This document shows positions 42,183 to 49,366 of a stretch of 64,000 nucleotides of DNA, piece after piece. The stretch is from Aureimonas pseudogalii. GTDB taxonomy: Bacteria; Pseudomonadota; Alphaproteobacteria; Rhizobiales; Rhizobiaceae. Both the position numbers and the translations under genes were made by a program. The stretch lies in contig NZ_JACIEK010000001.1 in assembly GCF_014196835.1 (NCBI RefSeq), positions 1,066,283 through 1,130,282 of the forward strand. Direction: 5' to 3'. The notes below the pieces were generated by a model that saw nothing but the letters and a program-made list of their open reading frames with translations, was not told the DNA's origin and made no database searches. How positions within the stretch are numbered: position 1 is the stretch's first letter; each line of letters starts with the position of its first letter.

Positions 42183-42550
42183 ACCAACGCATCCATGCTT
42201 GTCGCCCTAAGCGAAACCGCGACATGACGTGGGGCGTCGTTGCCAAACCAGATGGAAGCGATCTCGGGAACCATCCTCGTGAACTTCGGAAAGACCGGCG
42301 CATCAGGAACGGCGATCCGGCGAGCCTCGCGTTGCGCTTCTTCCTCGGCGCGAACCCTTTCGCCCCTGATGCTGTCCCGCACCCTCTTCGCATCGCGATA
42401 GAGCTTGAGGGAGGCGATCGTCGTGTTGGGGATCGTACGCCCGCGCTCTGCAAAGGCTCGCGAGATCAGCATCGACCCCATTCCTTTCGTCGCCATCTCT
42501 CCGATCAAGGCGCTCTCTTCATCGGAGAGGACGGTTGCGGATTTGGTCAT
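42179..42550 (-). CDS. HTH-like protein, paralogue A (123 aa)
   Basis: LSDEESALIGEMATKGMGSM, then RAFAERGRTIPNTTIASLKL, resembles a Myb/SANT- or GcrA-like HTH. The C-terminal part has PVFPKFTRMVPEIASIWFGN and ends in SLRATSMDAL. The next gene upstream (42547-42864) has the same layout, so the pair is a tandem duplication. Confidence 0.6.
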   Translation of the reverse strand: MTKSATVLSDEESALIGEMATKGMGSMLISRAFAERGRTIPNTTIASLKLYRDAKRVRDSIRGERVRAEEEAQREARRIAVPDAPVFPKFTRMVPEIASIWFGNDAPRHVAVSLRATSMDALV

Positions 42551-42864
42551 GACGGCATCCCCATGGAAATCGCTCGCAGCGAGATTGGAACCTGGATCGG
42601 AGTGGAATGCATGACGCCGGCAACGGAGGAAGGCGTGACCATCTGCGTGTAGATCGGGAAGTCGAAGGAGATCGGCGGTCGCGTTGGCGACTGACGAGAC
42701 CTGACGGCCGCTTTGAACACAGCCTTGCAGCGGATCGAATGCGCCGGGAGGATCCGACGACGCTTGGCGAACTCGGCGACGATCTCGGATGGTGTCGCGC
42801 CCGCCAGCGCCATCCTGACGATCAGAGCGTCTTCCTCGGCGGTGTATTCCAGCGTAACGCTCAT
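42547..42864 (-). CDS. HTH-like protein, paralogue B (105 aa)
   Basis: ATG 42862-42864 (MSVTLEYTAEEDALIVRMAL) overlaps the upstream stop as ATGA, which decides it over the ATG at 42873. The core EIVAEFAKRRRILPAHSIRC is HTH-like. The end (FDFPIYTQMVTPSSVAGV; PISLRAISMGMPS) parallels paralogue A. Confidence 0.6.
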   Translation of the reverse strand: MSVTLEYTAEEDALIVRMALAGATPSEIVAEFAKRRRILPAHSIRCKAVFKAAVRSRQSPTRPPISFDFPIYTQMVTPSSVAGVMHSTPIQVPISLRAISMGMPS

Positions 42865-43160
42865 GCTCGCCATTCCTCTTCGATGAGGATCACAGCGGCA
42901 GCCAAATAGTTGATGGCGCCTAGCAGCTCGAACACGGCATTCTGCGAGTTCCCGCGCCTGGCCATGGTGTTGGCCTCCTGCGCTTTCTTCATCACCTGTC
43001 CGATGGCAAAGCCGGGTCCGACCATGCGGCTGATGGTGAGGATGGGCTGGTCTGTGAAAGGCTGGCCGTTGGCGTGACGGTCTGCACCTTTGCCTTGAGC
43101 GGCTTGCTCTAGGGCTCGGGCTAGGACTTCACAGAGGGGAGCGTAGGGAGCGTCGGTCAT
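42861..43160 (-). CDS. Conserved phage protein of unknown function (99 aa)
   Basis: GKGADRHANGQPFTDQPILT and GPGFAIGQVMKKAQEANTMA form a pattern I have seen in phage proteins of Rhizobiales, without a known activity. Overlaps neighbours by 4 bp. Confidence 0.55.
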   Translation of the reverse strand: MTDAPYAPLCEVLARALEQAAQGKGADRHANGQPFTDQPILTISRMVGPGFAIGQVMKKAQEANTMARRGNSQNAVFELLGAINYLAAAVILIEEEWRA

Positions 43161-43432
43161 GCGGAGGTCGTTGCCTCCTTGATCGCGGCCTTCATCTCTT
43201 TATGGATGGTGCCGTTCATGGCCCACGTGTGCTCGAACAGGCGCTCCGCGGCGATGAGCGCCGCCAGCAGTCGAGGAGCAGTCGAGATGAGCGGTGCATC
43301 GCGCTTGCTACACGTGGCAACACCATCAAGGTTCGGGCCTCCCTCCTCGCCGATGAGATAGTCGTCAGATGTTAACCCCTGCGGATCTAGCGTTGCGACC
43401 CATGGCCCCGGAGTGTGCTGCATCTCGCTCAT
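43157..43432 (-). CDS. HTPGPW-type small phage protein
   Basis: It opens MSEMQHTPGPWVATLDPQGL and continues with ISTAPRLLAALIAAERLFEH. This is the common short phage family with HTPGPW and an AP(R/E)LLxAL segment. Function unknown. Confidence 0.75.
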   Translation of the reverse strand: MSEMQHTPGPWVATLDPQGLTSDDYLIGEEGGPNLDGVATCSKRDAPLISTAPRLLAALIAAERLFEHTWAMNGTIHKEMKAAIKEATTSA

Positions 43433-43483
43433 CGTCCTAGCTCCTCGTCGTAGTCGGTGTGTCGTTCAGGGTGATGGAGGGGG

Positions 43484-43759
43484 TTAGGCGGCGGCGTCGG
43501 TGCGCTTCGCCATGAAGACCCGGCCAGCTTCGGTGGCGACGAAGCACTGAGCGCCGCTCTCGGCGGTCCCGAGCGCCGTGACGAAGCCCTCTGCGACAAG
43601 ACGGTTCACAGGCTCCCGAGCCAATTCGGACGAGCGCCGCATGAAGCGGTGACCCAACTCTTTGACCGTGATCGAACCTCGACCTTGCTCGTCGTTGCGG
43701 ATGATGGCTCGAAGCACATTCGTTTGCTTATCCGTCAGCTTCACCTTGACTTCGTTCAT
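43484..43759 (-). CDS. Winged-helix DNA-binding protein
   Basis: 91 aa. LTDKQTNVLRAIIRNDEQGR, ITVKELGHRFMRRSSELARE, VNRLVAEGFV and CFVATEAGRVFM form a MarR-like winged helix. It probably regulates phage or host genes. Confidence 0.65.
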   Translation of the reverse strand: MNEVKVKLTDKQTNVLRAIIRNDEQGRGSITVKELGHRFMRRSSELAREPVNRLVAEGFVTALGTAESGAQCFVATEAGRVFMAKRTDAAA

Positions 43760-43792
43760 CGCTCTATCTCCTCGTCAAAATCGCTATGTCGT

Positions 43793-44179
43793 TCAGGGTG
43801 ATGGAGACGGCGCTTGCGGAACCTTCGAAGCTCTCGCTGCCGCCATGCGCTGCTGACGGCGTTCCAGAGCCGCCGCCAAAGTGATCTCGTGAGCCGTCTC
43901 AAGGTCGATCCTCTCCAGAAGCGCGGTCTGTTCCGCCTCGATGGCCTCGCTGCGTTCGCAGAGTGCGACGTAGGCCCCGCTGAGACGCATCAGGGCCTCG
44001 CCCGACACGTCCTTCATGTCCTGCCAGCGGCTCCAGATCCGAGCCGCGTAGGTGCGATCTATCCCCGCCGCTCGGGCCGCCCGATCTCGCGCTGCCGTCC
44101 ACGTATCGGCGGGGCCGCGATGGTGCGCGACGGTCAGGGCAACGAGCATTCGGCGGGAATGAGCGACGGCAGTGGTCAT
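43793..44179 (-). CDS. Hypothetical helical protein (128 aa)
   Basis: ATG 44177-44179 (MTTAVAHSRRMLVALTVAHH) overlaps the upstream stop as ATGA. RAARAAGIDRTYAARIWSRW could be an HTH; the rest is a coiled coil (EIEAEQTALLERIDLETAH-like, with Glu-rich heptads). No family is recognised. Confidence 0.55.
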   Translation of the reverse strand: MTTAVAHSRRMLVALTVAHHRGPADTWTAARDRAARAAGIDRTYAARIWSRWQDMKDVSGEALMRLSGAYVALCERSEAIEAEQTALLERIDLETAHEITLAAALERRQQRMAAARASKVPQAPSPSP

Positions 44180-44436
44180 GGTTTTGCTGACTGAGCTTTT
44201 GTCGTTCTCGACAAGCCTGCTGATGGGTGTGACATGACGTTTGGTAAACACGGGGCGGTCTCCGGTGCGATTGTTGACGCATGGAGACGCAGACCACTCA
44301 GGGCGGAAACGGCTTCACCAAAGCGCAGGACGGCAATCCCGCGCCGTACCCGGACGGCAATCCAGGCGACGATTATCTCGCTGATCGCAAAGCCAATGAG
44401 GCTGTCGCGGAGCGATGGAGACAGAGGGCGGCTCAT
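44176..44436 (-). CDS. Hypothetical protein with one membrane segment (86 aa)
   Basis: It starts MSRPLSPSLRDSLIGFAISE and has IIVAWIAVRVRRGIAVL as a hydrophobic stretch. TGATG and ATGA overlaps to both neighbours argue that it is translated. A plus-strand frame over the same DNA is rejected. Confidence 0.5.
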   Translation of the reverse strand: MSRPLSPSLRDSLIGFAISEIIVAWIAVRVRRGIAVLRFGEAVSALSGLRLHASTIAPETAPCLPNVMSHPSAGLSRTTKAQSAKP

Positions 44437-44759
44437 CAGGCTGCCGCATCCCGAACCGGGGCGACAGGATGAGGATCGAACTCGTAGGACTGGCAGGCTT
44501 CACCGGCGAACAGCGTGTCGCCACGCGGCTTCACGCGACCCTTGCGGATGATCTCCTCGGCGTACTGCGGGTCGCAGCGGATGCCATCCGGCTCCAGCAG
44601 GTAGACCTTGCCGCGAGGGATGCGATCGTCCTTCACGAAGTGCACCGTCATGCGCTGGCCGAGGATGATGCGCGAGAACAGGCGCTCGGCGGGCTCGGAC
44701 AGACGGGCCGGGTCCATCGAGACCGGCAGCTTCTTCGCGACCTTGGGCTTCTTGCTCAT
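44436..44759 (-). CDS. Hypothetical protein (107 aa)
   Basis: It starts MSKKPKVAKKLPVSMDPARL and contains MTVHFVKDDRIPRGKVYLLE and GIRCDPQYAEEIIRKGRV. A basic N-terminus suggests nucleic acid contact. No family is recognised. Confidence 0.55.
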   Translation of the reverse strand: MSKKPKVAKKLPVSMDPARLSEPAERLFSRIILGQRMTVHFVKDDRIPRGKVYLLEPDGIRCDPQYAEEIIRKGRVKPRGDTLFAGEACQSYEFDPHPVAPVRDAAA

Positions 44760-45007
44760 GCGACAACCCTTTCATTGACGGAGGATGCAGCTTGATCGAC
44801 GAGAGCGATGGACCGGGCGTGATGGACGAGGCGGGTGATATGGCCCCGCTCTTCCAGCGCCTTGATCAGGCGGTGGACGGTCGCTTTCGATGCCACGTCC
44901 AGAGCGACACACAGCTCGTCATAGGATGGTGGGACGCCGGTACGTTCTACGTGATCCCGTATTGAGGATAGGCAGTGATGCTGGCGTGCTGTGAGGCCGT
45001 AAGTCAT
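44756..45007 (-). CDS. LexA-type DNA-binding domain, stand-alone
   Basis: 83 aa. LTARQHHCLSSIRDHVERTG, then PPSYDELCVALDVASKATVH and RLIKALEERGHITRL, is the LexA winged helix. The whole C-terminal S24 peptidase domain is absent. It could occupy LexA-like or own operators without being inducible by RecA. It lies in the replication operon, downstream of dnaB. Confidence 0.82.
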   Translation of the reverse strand: MTYGLTARQHHCLSSIRDHVERTGVPPSYDELCVALDVASKATVHRLIKALEERGHITRLVHHARSIALVDQAASSVNERVVA

Positions 45008-45180
45008 CGAGCAAGCTCAATGATTGCATCGACCAGCCGAAGAATATTCCAAGTGATGCAGCAAACCGCTAAGCCGATAACGAAGCCCATGCCGCTACCA
45101 ATGTCGAAGTACTTGACGACCGCATATGCACCAAAAGTCACAGGCGAGGTCGCGAGAAACAGAATGAGGAAGCGCTTCAT
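45004..45180 (-). CDS. 58-aa two-helix membrane protein
   Basis: MKRFLILFLATSPVTFGAYA and GMGFVIGLAVCCITWNILRL are hydrophobic segments. The start ATG 45178-45180 overlaps the upstream stop as ATGA. Confidence 0.6.
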   Translation of the reverse strand: MKRFLILFLATSPVTFGAYAVVKYFDIGSGMGFVIGLAVCCITWNILRLVDAIIELAR

Positions 45181-45443
45181 GCGTCGGCCTTCTCGCGATC
45201 GGTGGGAGCAATGACGTGCCTGAAGCAATCCGCCGCAAAACTCGCTTCAACGACCTCCCCGTCTCCGAAGTCATGTGGGGTGTTGACGATCTCCCAAAAC
45301 CGGAGGCAAAGCGTTTCACTTGAACGATCCACGTCACGAACCGTGTAGTACTCGCCAAGGTTCGGCAGCTTTTCGTTGCCGCCCTTCCGTCGAAGAAAAA
45401 GGCGGATGCACCGGCACCGCATTCCTGGCTTCCAGATCGTCAT
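45177..45443 (-). CDS. Small beta-rich hypothetical protein (88 aa)
   Basis: MTIWKPGMRCRCIRLFLRRK, then LGEYYTVRDVDRSSETLCLR and CFRHV, resembles short SH3-like phage proteins that start with a CI(K/R)-type segment. The start ATG 45441-45443 lies 11 bp after the previous gene. Function unknown. Confidence 0.6.
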   Translation of the reverse strand: MTIWKPGMRCRCIRLFLRRKGGNEKLPNLGEYYTVRDVDRSSETLCLRFWEIVNTPHDFGDGEVVEASFAADCFRHVIAPTDREKADA

Positions 45444-45454
45444 GTTGGCCTCCC

Positions 45455-45715
45455 TCACGCCTCGGCCATGCGCTTCTGCGCAGCCTTCTCGCGAGCCGCG
45501 TCGCCAGCCTTCCGGCGCCGGGCGTACTCGGCTTCGTTCTCGGCAATGACCTTCGCCTTGAAGGCCTCGGCACGAGCGACGGCGTTCTCTGCGGAAGGGT
45601 CACGGAAGAACGGGAAGGAGGTTTTGGCGCTGTCGCCAATCAGAGCAATGGAGCCGTGCTCGGGGTTCGTGAACACCACAATCGGCAAATCTCGGATCGG
45701 ATGATAGATCGTCAT
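45455..45715 (-). CDS. Hypothetical protein (86 aa)
   Basis: A beta-rich N-half (IVVFTNPEHGSIALIGDSAK) and a charged helical C-half (KVIAENEAEYARRRKAGDAA). It is in the replication operon. Function unknown. Confidence 0.55.
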   Translation of the reverse strand: MTIYHPIRDLPIVVFTNPEHGSIALIGDSAKTSFPFFRDPSAENAVARAEAFKAKVIAENEAEYARRRKAGDAAREKAAQKRMAEA

Positions 45716-45765
45716 GTTGGCCTCCTAGCGGCGGTTGGGTTGGGTGTGAGATGCGGGGGAGAGGG

Positions 45766-46638
45766 TCATGCGACGGACCGGTAGAGTTCGTGCCAGAGGT
45801 CGCCGTCCTTGGGTTTCAGGAGGTGCGACGGAACACGGCAGTCAGGATGGCCGGGAACGCGGCCCCAATGCTCGACGAGCCATCGGCGGCTCACTCGGGC
45901 CATGTTGAGGGCCTTGTTCCAGTAGGCGTCGTCCTCGACGACCTGGGGCTTCGGAGCCGGGACGGCGCCCTCATCGCTGAACCGATCCTGGTTCAACCAC
46001 GTCGTCGCCTGCGGGCAGAAAGCCGATGGCTTGGGATGCTTTCGGGCGAAATGGACGACGGCGGCCATGATCGCCTCAACGGGCACGCCGCGCTTCACCG
46101 CCCGGTCGAACGCCAGTTTTGCAGGCTTCTTCGGGTTCGGACCATCTCGCTTCGGGTATGCAGCCCAAAAGGCATCGAAGGGATCAGGTTCGGAAGAGGT
46201 AGGTTTCTCCGGCTTAAGCGCAGCCGCGCTCGCAGACGCGCATGCGTCTTTTGATAGTTTATCTGGTTCTGGTTCTGTATGGTTAAGCCGTGGCTTCGCT
46301 AAGTCGTTGTTTTTCTTAGGATGAGAGCCGTTTTCGCGCTGTTTATCTTGGAGTTTCGCGAGAGTTTCGAGCTCCGAAACCGCGCGATAATTCGTCAGAA
46401 ACTCTCCTGAAACTTGGATCTTATCCGCTTCAATCAGGGCGGAACGGATGGTCGTCCACTTCCGAATGGAGCATCCCAGCAAGCCTGAAATGTACCGGTT
46501 GTCGTCGGGAAGGTTGCCGCCCTGCATGTAAATGAGGTCGAGGATGACGCGGTACGCGCACTTCACCTCGAAAGGCATTCCGATCGTGCCTTCGATGAAA
46601 TCGCGAGGATAGGCTTTGTAGTATGGGAGACCATTCAT
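45766..46638 (-). CDS. DUF1376-type replication protein
   Basis: 290 aa. LPYYKAYPRDFIEGTIGMPF, then AYRVILDLIYMQGGNLPDDN, is the DUF1376 opening. The C-terminal part (FDAFWAAYPKRDGPNPKKPA; FCPQATTWLNQDRFSD) resembles phage replisome organisers and helicase loaders. It overlaps dnaB by 4 bp, which supports a loader role for that helicase. Confidence 0.8.
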   Translation of the reverse strand: MNGLPYYKAYPRDFIEGTIGMPFEVKCAYRVILDLIYMQGGNLPDDNRYISGLLGCSIRKWTTIRSALIEADKIQVSGEFLTNYRAVSELETLAKLQDKQRENGSHPKKNNDLAKPRLNHTEPEPDKLSKDACASASAAALKPEKPTSSEPDPFDAFWAAYPKRDGPNPKKPAKLAFDRAVKRGVPVEAIMAAVVHFARKHPKPSAFCPQATTWLNQDRFSDEGAVPAPKPQVVEDDAYWNKALNMARVSRRWLVEHWGRVPGHPDCRVPSHLLKPKDGDLWHELYRSVA

Positions 46639-48080
46639 CCGGCGTACCTTTCCCCGTTACGGGCAGCCGAGAACGCCATGTCGCACCACAGGTTAATCGT
46701 GGTGACGGGGCCGTTTCTCTGCTTGGCGATGATGAACTCAAGACGGTTCTGGCAGGCGGCGAGCGTCGCGATGCGCTCGTTCTCCTTCTCCGTATCCGTC
46801 TCTTCGGTGCGTTCGAGGTAGTAGGCTTCCCGGTGAAGAAACACGACGACATCGGCGTCCTGCTCGATGTTGCCGCTGTCTCGGAGATCCGACAGGATCG
46901 GACGCTTGTTGTCGCGCTGGGCGAGCTGGCGGGAGAGCTGCGAAAGCAGCATCACCGCGATGTCGTATTCCTTGGCGTAGTCCTTGAGCGCGCGGGTGAT
47001 CTCGCCGACTTCGTTGTTCCGGTTGCCGCGGTAGTGCGCGCCGGGTTCAATGAAGCCGAGGTGATCCAGCATCAGGCATTCGAGGCGGGGCTGACCATTG
47101 CGCTCAAAGCGCTCGATCATCGCTTCGATCTTCATGCGGATGTCGAACACGTTGCCGCCGGCCTCCTCGACGAGGATCGGGTACGTGTGCAGCCGCTGGT
47201 TCATCGCCTCGACGCAGGCCAGACCGGCCTCGTCCATGCGACCCTGCAGGATGTCCACGTAGGGAACCGGGTTCTGCGTCGCGAGCGTCAGGTCAGAGAG
47301 GCCACGGGCGATCAGCTTGGCCGCGTCCATCTCCAGCGAGAGGATGCCGACGCCATGGCCCTTGCGAGCCGCACGGAGAGCGGTGGACATCATCACCGAG
47401 GACTTCCCCATCGACGGACGGGCGCCCACGAGGATCAGGTCCTTGCGCTGCATTCCGCCGGTGATGCGATCTACGTCCGCATAGCCCCAGGTCACGCCCG
47501 TCAGGCCCGCCCCGTTCTTCATCGCCTCACGAGCGGCGGCGATCGCAGCGTCACCTGCTTCGCCAGCGGACATGCGGGACCGGCGGGACGCACTGCGACG
47601 TACGCCGCTTCCCAACTCTTCCAGCACCGTCCCGGCCGTCTTGATCAGCTTGCCGACCGACGCCGAGGGATCGCGAGCCGCGATGGACGCGAGTTCCATC
47701 TGCTCAGCGAAGGCAAGGCGCGCCCACTGCTCGACGACCGACTTCGCCACCTTGTCGATCGACGCGACGGTGTGGACGCACTCGCCGATGAGGCGGGCGA
47801 GGTACTGGTGAATGCCGAGACCGTGACGGGTCTTGAACTCGAAATCGAAGCCTTCCGGCAGCAGCTTAGCGACGACCCGAACGTCTGTCGTGCCAGACCG
47901 CTCGAAAGCGTCCTGAATGGCCCGATAAATGATGCGATGGTCTTCGGCGCGGAAATGCTGCTCGTTGAGATAGGGCTGGACGCGGGCGAGGCCGTTGCCT
48001 TGAAGCAGGACGCCGAGAAGCGACTGCTCCAATTCCGGCACATAGCCATCCGCCCCTTGGGTGGTGACGAGCGCGTTCAT
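46635..48080 (-). CDS. dnaB: Replicative DNA helicase DnaB-like
   Basis: 481 aa. The N-terminal domain starts PELEQSLLGVLLQGNG and has FRAEDHRIIYRAIQDA. The RecA-type domain has Walker A GARPSMGKSS near residue 220, then GILSLEMDAAKLIARG, MLDHLGFIEPG (Walker B) and LLSQLSRQLAQRDNKRPILS with the arginine-finger region. It should unwind phage DNA as a hexamer. It is an early gene of the leftward operon that starts at the cro-like gene. Confidence 0.92.
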   Translation of the reverse strand: MNALVTTQGADGYVPELEQSLLGVLLQGNGLARVQPYLNEQHFRAEDHRIIYRAIQDAFERSGTTDVRVVAKLLPEGFDFEFKTRHGLGIHQYLARLIGECVHTVASIDKVAKSVVEQWARLAFAEQMELASIAARDPSASVGKLIKTAGTVLEELGSGVRRSASRRSRMSAGEAGDAAIAAAREAMKNGAGLTGVTWGYADVDRITGGMQRKDLILVGARPSMGKSSVMMSTALRAARKGHGVGILSLEMDAAKLIARGLSDLTLATQNPVPYVDILQGRMDEAGLACVEAMNQRLHTYPILVEEAGGNVFDIRMKIEAMIERFERNGQPRLECLMLDHLGFIEPGAHYRGNRNNEVGEITRALKDYAKEYDIAVMLLSQLSRQLAQRDNKRPILSDLRDSGNIEQDADVVVFLHREAYYLERTEETDTEKENERIATLAACQNRLEFIIAKQRNGPVTTINLWCDMAFSAARNGERYAG

Positions 48081-48253
48081 GCGGACCGCTTGAAAGGAAT
48101 TACGTTGGAGGGTGTGCAGAACACGCGCTCAAACTCGCACCATGCCTCTTCGGCTCGGCGTTCAGTTTCCGTCGTGGAATTCTCGAATGAGGCCAGCTTA
48201 GCGACGCGATACCGTTCAAAGGCGGCGTGCTGCTCGGCGATGAGATCGCTCAT
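48077..48253 (-). CDS. Hypothetical helical protein (58 aa)
   Basis: ATG 48251-48253 (MSDLIAEQHAAFERYRVAKL) overlaps the 24-aa frame as ATGA. It ends FCTPSNVIPFKRSA. Function unknown. Confidence 0.55.
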   Translation of the reverse strand: MSDLIAEQHAAFERYRVAKLASFENSTTETERRAEEAWCEFERVFCTPSNVIPFKRSA

Positions 48254-48324
48254 GCCCGCCACGCGACGGTCAGGAGCCCACACGTGATGACGGCGTATGC
48301 GAGGAAGAGTTCGAGCCAGATCAT
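48250..48324 (-). CDS. 24-aa membrane microprotein
   Basis: MIWLELFLAYAVITCGLLTV, then AWRA, is one membrane helix. Its ATG (48322-48324) overlaps the Cro-like stop and its TGA overlaps the next ATG, so it fits the coupled chain of the operon. Confidence 0.55.
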   Translation of the reverse strand: MIWLELFLAYAVITCGLLTVAWRA

Positions 48325-48566
48325 GCCGCTACCCCGGCGGACGAGGCGCGGTTCTGCCGACGTGCAGCGCGCATCTCGGCGAGGGCTTCGATGTCCACCT
48401 CGCGCACGCCCTTCGACTTGGCGGCGCGAACCAACTGCGGCCAGTATTCCGGCGGGACCGAGCCCCGCCGCTTCATGGCGCGCGCGTGCATATCGGAAAC
48501 GCCGATGTCGGCGCCGAACGCCGCGATCGTGTCCCACTTGGCGAAGAGGTCGGCAAAGGTTTTCAT
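48321..48566 (-). CDS. Cro-like repressor
   Basis: 81 aa from ATG 48564-48566. FAKWDTIAAFGADIGVSDMH, then RAMKRRGSVPPEYWPQLVRA, is an HTH of the Cro/carph-isopro type. Divergence from cI and operators between the two genes fit a lambdoid Cro. It is the first gene of the leftward operon. Confidence 0.78.
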   Translation of the reverse strand: MKTFADLFAKWDTIAAFGADIGVSDMHARAMKRRGSVPPEYWPQLVRAAKSKGVREVDIEALAEMRAARRQNRASSAGVAA

Positions 48567-48573
48567 GACCCAA

Positions 48574-48602
48574 TACATACGAAACGTATCGTGATCGGTC
48601 AA
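48574..48602 (-). promoter_or_regulatory. Leftward early promoter of cro and dnaB operon
   Basis: On the minus strand TTGACC (48602-48597), 17 nt, TATGTA (48579-48574). Operator 1 lies between the hexamers and operator 2 overlaps the -35. Confidence 0.75.
48576..48590. promoter_or_regulatory. CI/Cro operator 1
   Basis: CATACGAAACGTATC; its reverse complement matches GATACGTTTCGTATC at 14 of 15 positions. It sits in the spacer and -10 of the leftward promoter. Confidence 0.8.
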
Positions 48603-48615
48603 GACGAAAGGTATC
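48601..48615. promoter_or_regulatory. CI/Cro operator 2 (imperfect)
   Basis: AAGACGAAAGGTATC; reverse complement GATACCTTTCGTCTT keeps most of the palindrome. It overlaps the leftward -35. A further half site GATACG is at 48632-48637, next to the cI start. Confidence 0.65.
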
Positions 48616-48638
48616 GCGAATGCCGGTACACGATACGC

Positions 48639-49238
48639 ATGGAACCGTCAGACCGTCTGCGCGCCGCCCGCATCAAGGCCGGCATCGAAACCGCCAAGGA
48701 TGCGGCCAATCGCTTCGGGTGGAGCGAGCCGACCTACCGCGCTCACGAGAACGGCGTACGCGGGCTCACACTCAAGAACGTGAAGCCATATGCTAAGGCT
48801 TTCAGGGTATCGTCGGCTTGGCTGTTGACTGGTGAGGGCGGCGAGAACCCGCCAGCCCTTCGGGTGCCGGTCATCGGTTATGTCGGCGCGGGCTCCGAGG
48901 CGCACTTCTACTCGGATGGGCAAGGGATCGGCGAAGACGCGCCGATGCCGGCCTTTGGCAACGAGGACACGGTGGCGCTGGAAGCACGTGGCGAAAGCCT
49001 GGGGCACTTCTTCAATCGCTGGCTCGTCTATTACGACGAGGTGCGCAATCCGCCGACCGACGATCTGATTGGCCGCCTCTGCGTGGTCGAGACGATCGAG
49101 GGGAAGGTGCTGGTCAAGAAACTGATGAAGGGCACGGCTCGCGGCTACTTCCACCTTTTGTCGCAGACTGAGGCCCCGATCGAAGATGCCGAGCTGGTGT
49201 GGGCTGCGCTCGTCACCGGAATGACCCCGAAGGAATAG
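48639..49238 (+). CDS. CI-like repressor with S24 peptidase domain
   Basis: 199 aa. The N-terminal HTH reads RLRAARIKAGIETAKDAANR with FGWSEPTYRAHENGVRGL. The C-terminal S24 domain starts at VPVIGYVGAGSEAHFY and has a Ser in ARGESLG and the Lys in GKVLVKKLMKG as catalytic dyad candidates. It should hold lysogeny and be self-cleaved with RecA after DNA damage. No ribosome site precedes ATG 48639, so the mRNA may be leaderless, as for lambda cI. Confidence 0.88.
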   Translation: MEPSDRLRAARIKAGIETAKDAANRFGWSEPTYRAHENGVRGLTLKNVKPYAKAFRVSSAWLLTGEGGENPPALRVPVIGYVGAGSEAHFYSDGQGIGEDAPMPAFGNEDTVALEARGESLGHFFNRWLVYYDEVRNPPTDDLIGRLCVVETIEGKVLVKKLMKGTARGYFHLLSQTEAPIEDAELVWAALVTGMTPKE

Positions 49239-49245
49239 CGAAGAG

Positions 49246-49270
49246 GCCCGCCAAGCGCGGGCTTCTTTTT
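49246..49270 (+). terminator. Terminator behind cI
   Basis: GCCCGC (49246-49251) pairs with GCGGGC (49257-49262), and TTCTTTTT follows. Confidence 0.85.
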
Positions 49271-49280
49271 GTGTCGATGC

Positions 49281-49295
49281 GATACGTTTCGTATT
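49281..49295. promoter_or_regulatory. CI/Cro operator 3
   Basis: GATACGTTTCGTATT, 14 of 15 matches to the palindromic consensus. It overlaps the -35 of the rightward promoter. Confidence 0.8.
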
Positions 49296-49322
49296 GACCT
49301 CCTGCGATACGTTGCGTATCTT
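49294..49322 (+). promoter_or_regulatory. Rightward early promoter behind cI
   Basis: TTGACC (49294-49299), 17 nt, TATCTT (49317-49322), overlapped on both hexamers by operators 3 and 4. Confidence 0.75.
49306..49320. promoter_or_regulatory. CI/Cro operator 4
   Basis: GATACGTTGCGTATC, palindromic except for the central base. It covers the spacer and -10 of the rightward promoter. Confidence 0.8.
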
Positions 49323-49366
49323 CCATCCATCGGCAGCGAATGACGCGCCGGATGGAGCCCAGCACA

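Noticed and set aside
44281-44472. Plus-strand frame opposite the 44176-44436 gene
   Set aside because: It lies inside a leftward operon; the minus frame has TGATG and ATGA overlaps to both neighbours.
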